From positions 806,001-870,000 of the forward strand of contig NZ_JAMZCY010000001.1 in the NCBI RefSeq assembly GCF_024519285.1: a DNA stretch of 64,000 nt, given 5' to 3'. Origin of the DNA: Cohnella sp. WQ 127256. GTDB lineage: Bacteria > Bacillota > Bacilli > Paenibacillales > Paenibacillaceae. This document shows, one piece after another, positions 61,326 to 64,000 of the stretch; position 1 is the stretch's first letter; each line of letters opens with the position of its first letter. Below the pieces are notes generated by a model. That model did not search any database. It was not told the DNA's origin and saw only the letters and a list, made by a program, of their open reading frames with translations. A program made the translations under genes and the position numbers.

Positions 61326-62300
61326 ATGAAGTTAATGCAGCTCTATGCCGCAATGAAATCGGATTTACAAGCAATCGAGAATGACATGGCTCAAACGGTC
61401 ACTTCAGAGATGCCTATCTTAAGTGAAACCTCGTTACATTTGCTTAAAGCAGGTGGAAAACGAATTCGTCCAGTATTTGTGTTGCTATCAGGCAAGTTTG
61501 GAACCTATTCTCTAGAGACGCTTAAGCGCGTTGCTGTTCCTCTTGAACTCATTCATATGGCTTCTTTAGTGCATGATGACGTCATTGATGATGCTGAAAC
61601 CCGTCGCGGCCAGCTTACCGTTAAATCGAAATGGGACAACCGAATCGCGATGTACACCGGCGATTACATCTATGCGAAAGCTCTGATGGTTGTTACTAAG
61701 CTAGAGAAACCGCGGATTCATCAAATATTGTCTGGCGCTATGGTTCAGATGTGCATAGGGGAAATGGAGCAAATCCGTGACTTCTTTAATGTCGACCAAA
61801 GCATTCGTAACTATTTACGCAGAATTAGACGAAAAACAGCTCTACTTATTGCGATTAGCTGCGAGCTCGGAGCTAAGGCGACGGACGCACCAGATCGAGT
61901 TAGCCATGCGCTCTATAGGTTTGGTTATAATGTGGGGATGGCGTTTCAGATTACGGATGACTTGCTTGATTTGTGTGGAACGGAGAAAGCGATTGGCAAG
62001 CCACCAGGAAGCGATTTGCGTCAAGGTAACATCACATTACCCGTTATTTACGCTCTTCAGGATGAATCGATCAGAGAGCCTTTGCTGAAGGAAATTGCGT
62101 TGATTAGGGATAGTGAAGGGATAGCGAATTCTTCTGCAGCAGTTAAGCTTGTGCGATCCAACGAAGGCATTAAGACAGCGGAGAAACTGGCGGATAGATA
62201 TATTGCCAAAGCGTTAAAAACGCTGGAATTGTTACCCGATATTGCTGCAAAGCGGAATTTAGCCGATATTGCGCGATTTGTGGCGAAGCGAAGTTATTAA
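61326..62300 (+). CDS. hepT: Heptaprenyl diphosphate synthase component II
   Basis: The catalytic polyprenyl synthase subunit, 324 residues. The first aspartate-rich motif is HDDVIDDAETRRG, the second DDLLDLCG; GGKRIRPVFVLLS marks the isopentenyl diphosphate site. It partners HepS, encoded five genes upstream at 57.3 kb. ATG 61326 lies 4 bp after the mqnA stop. Confidence 0.95.
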   Translation: MKLMQLYAAMKSDLQAIENDMAQTVTSEMPILSETSLHLLKAGGKRIRPVFVLLSGKFGTYSLETLKRVAVPLELIHMASLVHDDVIDDAETRRGQLTVKSKWDNRIAMYTGDYIYAKALMVVTKLEKPRIHQILSGAMVQMCIGEMEQIRDFFNVDQSIRNYLRRIRRKTALLIAISCELGAKATDAPDRVSHALYRFGYNVGMAFQITDDLLDLCGTEKAIGKPPGSDLRQGNITLPVIYALQDESIREPLLKEIALIRDSEGIANSSAAVKLVRSNEGIKTAEKLADRYIAKALKTLELLPDIAAKRNLADIARFVAKRSY

Positions 62301-62367
62301 GCGATCTCTTTTATGGTAAAATAGTGAAGGTTAAATAATGTCGTTAATAGTAGGAGGAGAGTAGTTC

Positions 62368-62811
62368 ATGGAAAGAACCTACTTAATGGTTAAGCCTGAT
62401 GGAGTGCAGCGGGGATTGATTGGTGAAATCGTCAGCCGCTTTGAACGCAAAGGGTTAAAGCTAATCGGAGCCAAGCTCATGAACGTCTCTAAGGAACGCG
62501 CAGAGAAGCATTATGAGGAGCATGAAGGCAAAGATTTCTATGAGAAATTACTACAATTTATTACTGCAGGACCTGTGTTTGCAATGGTATGGGAAGGTGA
62601 TCAAGCGGTAGGCTTGTCACGGGCTCTTATTGGTAAAACGAATGCTCTTGAAGCCGCACCGGGAACAATACGTAGCGACTTTGCAATACATACGAACTTT
62701 AATTTGATTCACGGCTCAGATTCACACGATAATGCAGAACGTGAAATCGCTATTTTCTTCTCCGAAGAGGAACTGATTTCTTATGATAAAGTGATACAGG
62801 TGTGGATCTAA
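62368..62811 (+). CDS. ndk: Nucleoside diphosphate kinase
   Basis: Moves the gamma phosphate among nucleotides through a phospho-histidine. The 147-residue protein has the [13 protein letters not shown] start and the active site [16 protein letters not shown] with the catalytic His in IHGSDS. GGAGGAGAG precedes ATG 62368. hepT-ndk-cheR order as in B. subtilis. Confidence 0.97.
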   Translation: MERTYLMVKPDGVQRGLIGEIVSRFERKGLKLIGAKLMNVSKERAEKHYEEHEGKDFYEKLLQFITAGPVFAMVWEGDQAVGLSRALIGKTNALEAAPGTIRSDFAIHTNFNLIHGSDSHDNAEREIAIFFSEEELISYDKVIQVWI

Positions 62812-62866
62812 TAAAGATCTGATGAAGTGTTGTCACTATGCGGTTGCAGGGGAGAGCAGAACGTTC

Positions 62867-63688
62867 ATGGGAGACATACGTTCCAATTTGAATGCTAGCT
62901 TGAATGTTTCCGATGACGAGGATTTTGCGCGGTTTATCGTCAATATCAAGCGCTTGACATCCATTGATTTGTCGCAGTACAAAGAAAATCAAATGAGACG
63001 TCGGTTGACCACCTTACGGATGAAATACGGTTACTCTACGTTTCATGATTATTTTACGGCTCTGTCCGGTGAGGCGAGATTACGGAATGAATTCCTGGAC
63101 AGGATGACCATCAATGTTTCTGAATTTTGGCGAAACCCGAACCGCTGGCAAGTTCTCAAGGATCAACTCCTGCCACCGATGATCAAGGACTCGCCTCGGC
63201 TTCATATTTGGAGCGCAGCATGTTCTACGGGTGAAGAACCTTATACACTTGCGATGATATTGGACTCGCTTGATATCCTAGACAAGGCGACATTAATCGC
63301 AACAGATATTGATGATGGCGTGCTCGCGAAGGCGAAGGAAGGCGTTTACTTGGAGCGTTCCTTACGTGACGTACCGGCAACGTACAAGAACAAATATTTT
63401 GTTCCTTCTGAGGGTGCCTTCAAAGTAGCTGACCGTTTGAAAAAGGTTGTTAAGTTTCAGAAGCAAAACTTGCTGCTGGATACGTTCGGTGAGAAGTACG
63501 ATTTGATCGTATGCCGCAACGTCATGATCTATTTCACCGAGGAAGCGAAGCATATTTTATATGGCAAATTCGCTCGTGCTCTTAAGCCTGGCGGGCTGCT
63601 GTTCGTTGGAAGTACAGAACAGATCTTTTCTCCGGGCCAATACGGCTTAGAGACTGCTGACACTTTTTTTTACCGGCGGACCAATTAA
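62867..63688 (+). CDS. cheR: Chemotaxis protein methyltransferase CheR
   Basis: Methylates glutamates on chemoreceptors with S-adenosylmethionine. The N-terminal helical domain (about 1-90, including QMRRRLTTLRMKYG) recognises receptors; the C-terminal Rossmann domain has the SAM motif IWSAACSTGEEPYTLAM and CRNVMIYFT. I chose ATG 62867 (273 residues), which follows GGGGAGAG; ATG 62822 would add 15 residues with no binding site. Confidence 0.95.
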   Translation: MGDIRSNLNASLNVSDDEDFARFIVNIKRLTSIDLSQYKENQMRRRLTTLRMKYGYSTFHDYFTALSGEARLRNEFLDRMTINVSEFWRNPNRWQVLKDQLLPPMIKDSPRLHIWSAACSTGEEPYTLAMILDSLDILDKATLIATDIDDGVLAKAKEGVYLERSLRDVPATYKNKYFVPSEGAFKVADRLKKVVKFQKQNLLLDTFGEKYDLIVCRNVMIYFTEEAKHILYGKFARALKPGGLLFVGSTEQIFSPGQYGLETADTFFYRRTN

Positions 63689-63748
63689 GCGTATGTTAAA
63701 TAGACTCCCAACCGATAATATAGCTATTCAGTCTATTCGGAGGGAACT

Positions 63749-63907
63749 ATGGACAAACGTAAAGTCATAGCCGCATACCGGCGAGGGTTGATCTCGGTCC
63801 AGGAGTGTGCGCAAATCTTAGGCTTAGACAATGTTGAATTGCTCGGATACATGAGGGAGTCGAGAACGACTCGGCCGATTGCGAATAAGAAACAGTCCGT
63901 CCGTTGA
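63749..63907 (+). CDS. Small helix-turn-helix-like protein, 52 residues
   Basis: A short frame beginning ATG 63749, 4 bp after CGGAGGG. The product MDKRKVIAAYRRGLISVQEC is followed by AQILGLDNVELLGYMRES, a helical pattern like the N-terminal helices of UPF0175-type or degenerate helix-turn-helix proteins. The basic C-terminus ends in a region forming the downstream terminator stem. Function unknown; it lies between cheR and aroC. Confidence 0.6.
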   Translation: MDKRKVIAAYRRGLISVQECAQILGLDNVELLGYMRESRTTRPIANKKQSVR

Positions 63908-63925
63908 TGACGGGCTGTTTTCTTG
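63889..63925 (+). terminator. Terminator before aroC
   Basis: AAACAGTCCGTC and GACGGGCTGTTT pair with one mismatch and are followed by TCTTG. It overlaps the last codons of the small upstream gene. Confidence 0.75.
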
Positions 63926-63952
63926 TCAAACGCTTTAACGCTGTACTATAAT
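63923..63952 (+). promoter_or_regulatory. Candidate sigma-A promoter of aroC
   Basis: TTGTCA (63923-63928), an 18-bp spacer and TATAAT (63947-63952), 36 bp before the aroC start. Confidence 0.65.
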
Positions 63953-63988
63953 GGTCAAAGAGATTCGCGGCATAGGGAGGAACATAAA

Positions 63989-64000
63989 TTGAGTTTACGT
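63989..64000 (+). CDS. aroC: Chorismate synthase, first four codons
   Basis: TTG 63989 follows AGGGAGG and opens MSLR, which is how chorismate synthase (MSLRYLTAGES...) commonly begins; cheR followed by the chorismate synthase gene (aroF in B. subtilis nomenclature) is the known order. Only four codons are in the window, so the call depends on context. Confidence 0.6.

Overview
The window is a chromosomal segment of an endospore-forming Bacillota, most likely Paenibacillaceae (Paenibacillus or Cohnella type). The evidence is gene content and order: spoIIAA-spoIIAB-sigF, spoVAA/AB/AF-lysA, ribDEAH, scpAB-ytfI-ytfJ-dacB-spmAB-rluB-resABCDE, serA, mecA, prsW-ypeB-ypfA-ypfB-cmk-plsC-rpsA, yphA-YIEGIA-der-plsY-gpsA-spoVIF-yphE-yphF-spoIVA, hup-mtrB-hepS-menG-hepT-ndk-cheR-aroC. 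This follows the Bacillus subtilis order of the same region, with lineage-specific insertions and losses. Almost all genes lie on the + strand; the exceptions are serA, its upstream neighbour of unknown function and a polysaccharide deacetylase lipoprotein. The family assignment rests on remembered gene content and was not tested by search.

Layout. 1-2.2 kb: end of a cell-surface glycosylation pair (GT39-like membrane protein and GT2). 2.2-5.3 kb: dacF and the spoIIA operon, with a recognisable sigma-H promoter before spoIIAA. 5.4-8.8 kb: spoVAA-spoVAB, an array of a 184-bp-period hairpin-forming repeat, then a spoVAF-type GerA-family gene; spoVAC/AD/AE are absent from their usual place. 8.9-10.9 kb: lysA and a cyclophilin. 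11.0-15.1 kb: FMN riboswitch and riboflavin operon. 15.1-21.3 kb: chromosome segregation (scpAB), sporulation genes and rluB. 21.3-21.7 kb: an apparent insertion-sequence scar. 21.7-27.5 kb: cytochrome c maturation and the ResDE two-component system. 27.6-32.4 kb: serA with a structured leader, a CAAX-type protease and a deacetylase. 32.4-40.1 kb: mecA, prsW, ypeB, a PilZ protein, cmk, plsC and an S1-domain protein. 40.2-42.1 kb: secreted alkaline phosphatase. 42.2-51.7 kb: the yphA-to-spoIVA block, containing a ferredoxin / nucleotidyltransferase / ferredoxin cassette. 52.0-55.8 kb: a sugar ABC transporter inserted between spoIVA and hup. 55.9-64 kb: hup, TRAP, then a menaquinone operon that combines heptaprenyl diphosphate synthase with futalosine-pathway genes (MqnA, a UbiA-type prenyltransferase, UbiX), followed by ndk, cheR and the first codons of aroC.

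Functional links. Respiration is a common thread: heptaprenyl and menaquinone synthesis, ResABC cytochrome c assembly, and ResDE redox control. Sporulation is the other: sigma-F control, spore membrane and cortex proteins, germination proteins and coat morphogenesis (SpoIVA). The riboflavin operon supplies flavin, including FMN that could serve the UbiX flavin prenyltransferase.

I see no prophage, CRISPR array, tRNA, rRNA or defence island. The least explained items are the hairpin repeat family (three tandem copies plus one diverged inverted copy 50 kb away), the serA leader with mutually exclusive stems and a palindromic promoter, and the two-ferredoxin cassette. No item here clearly amounts to a new multi-gene system.
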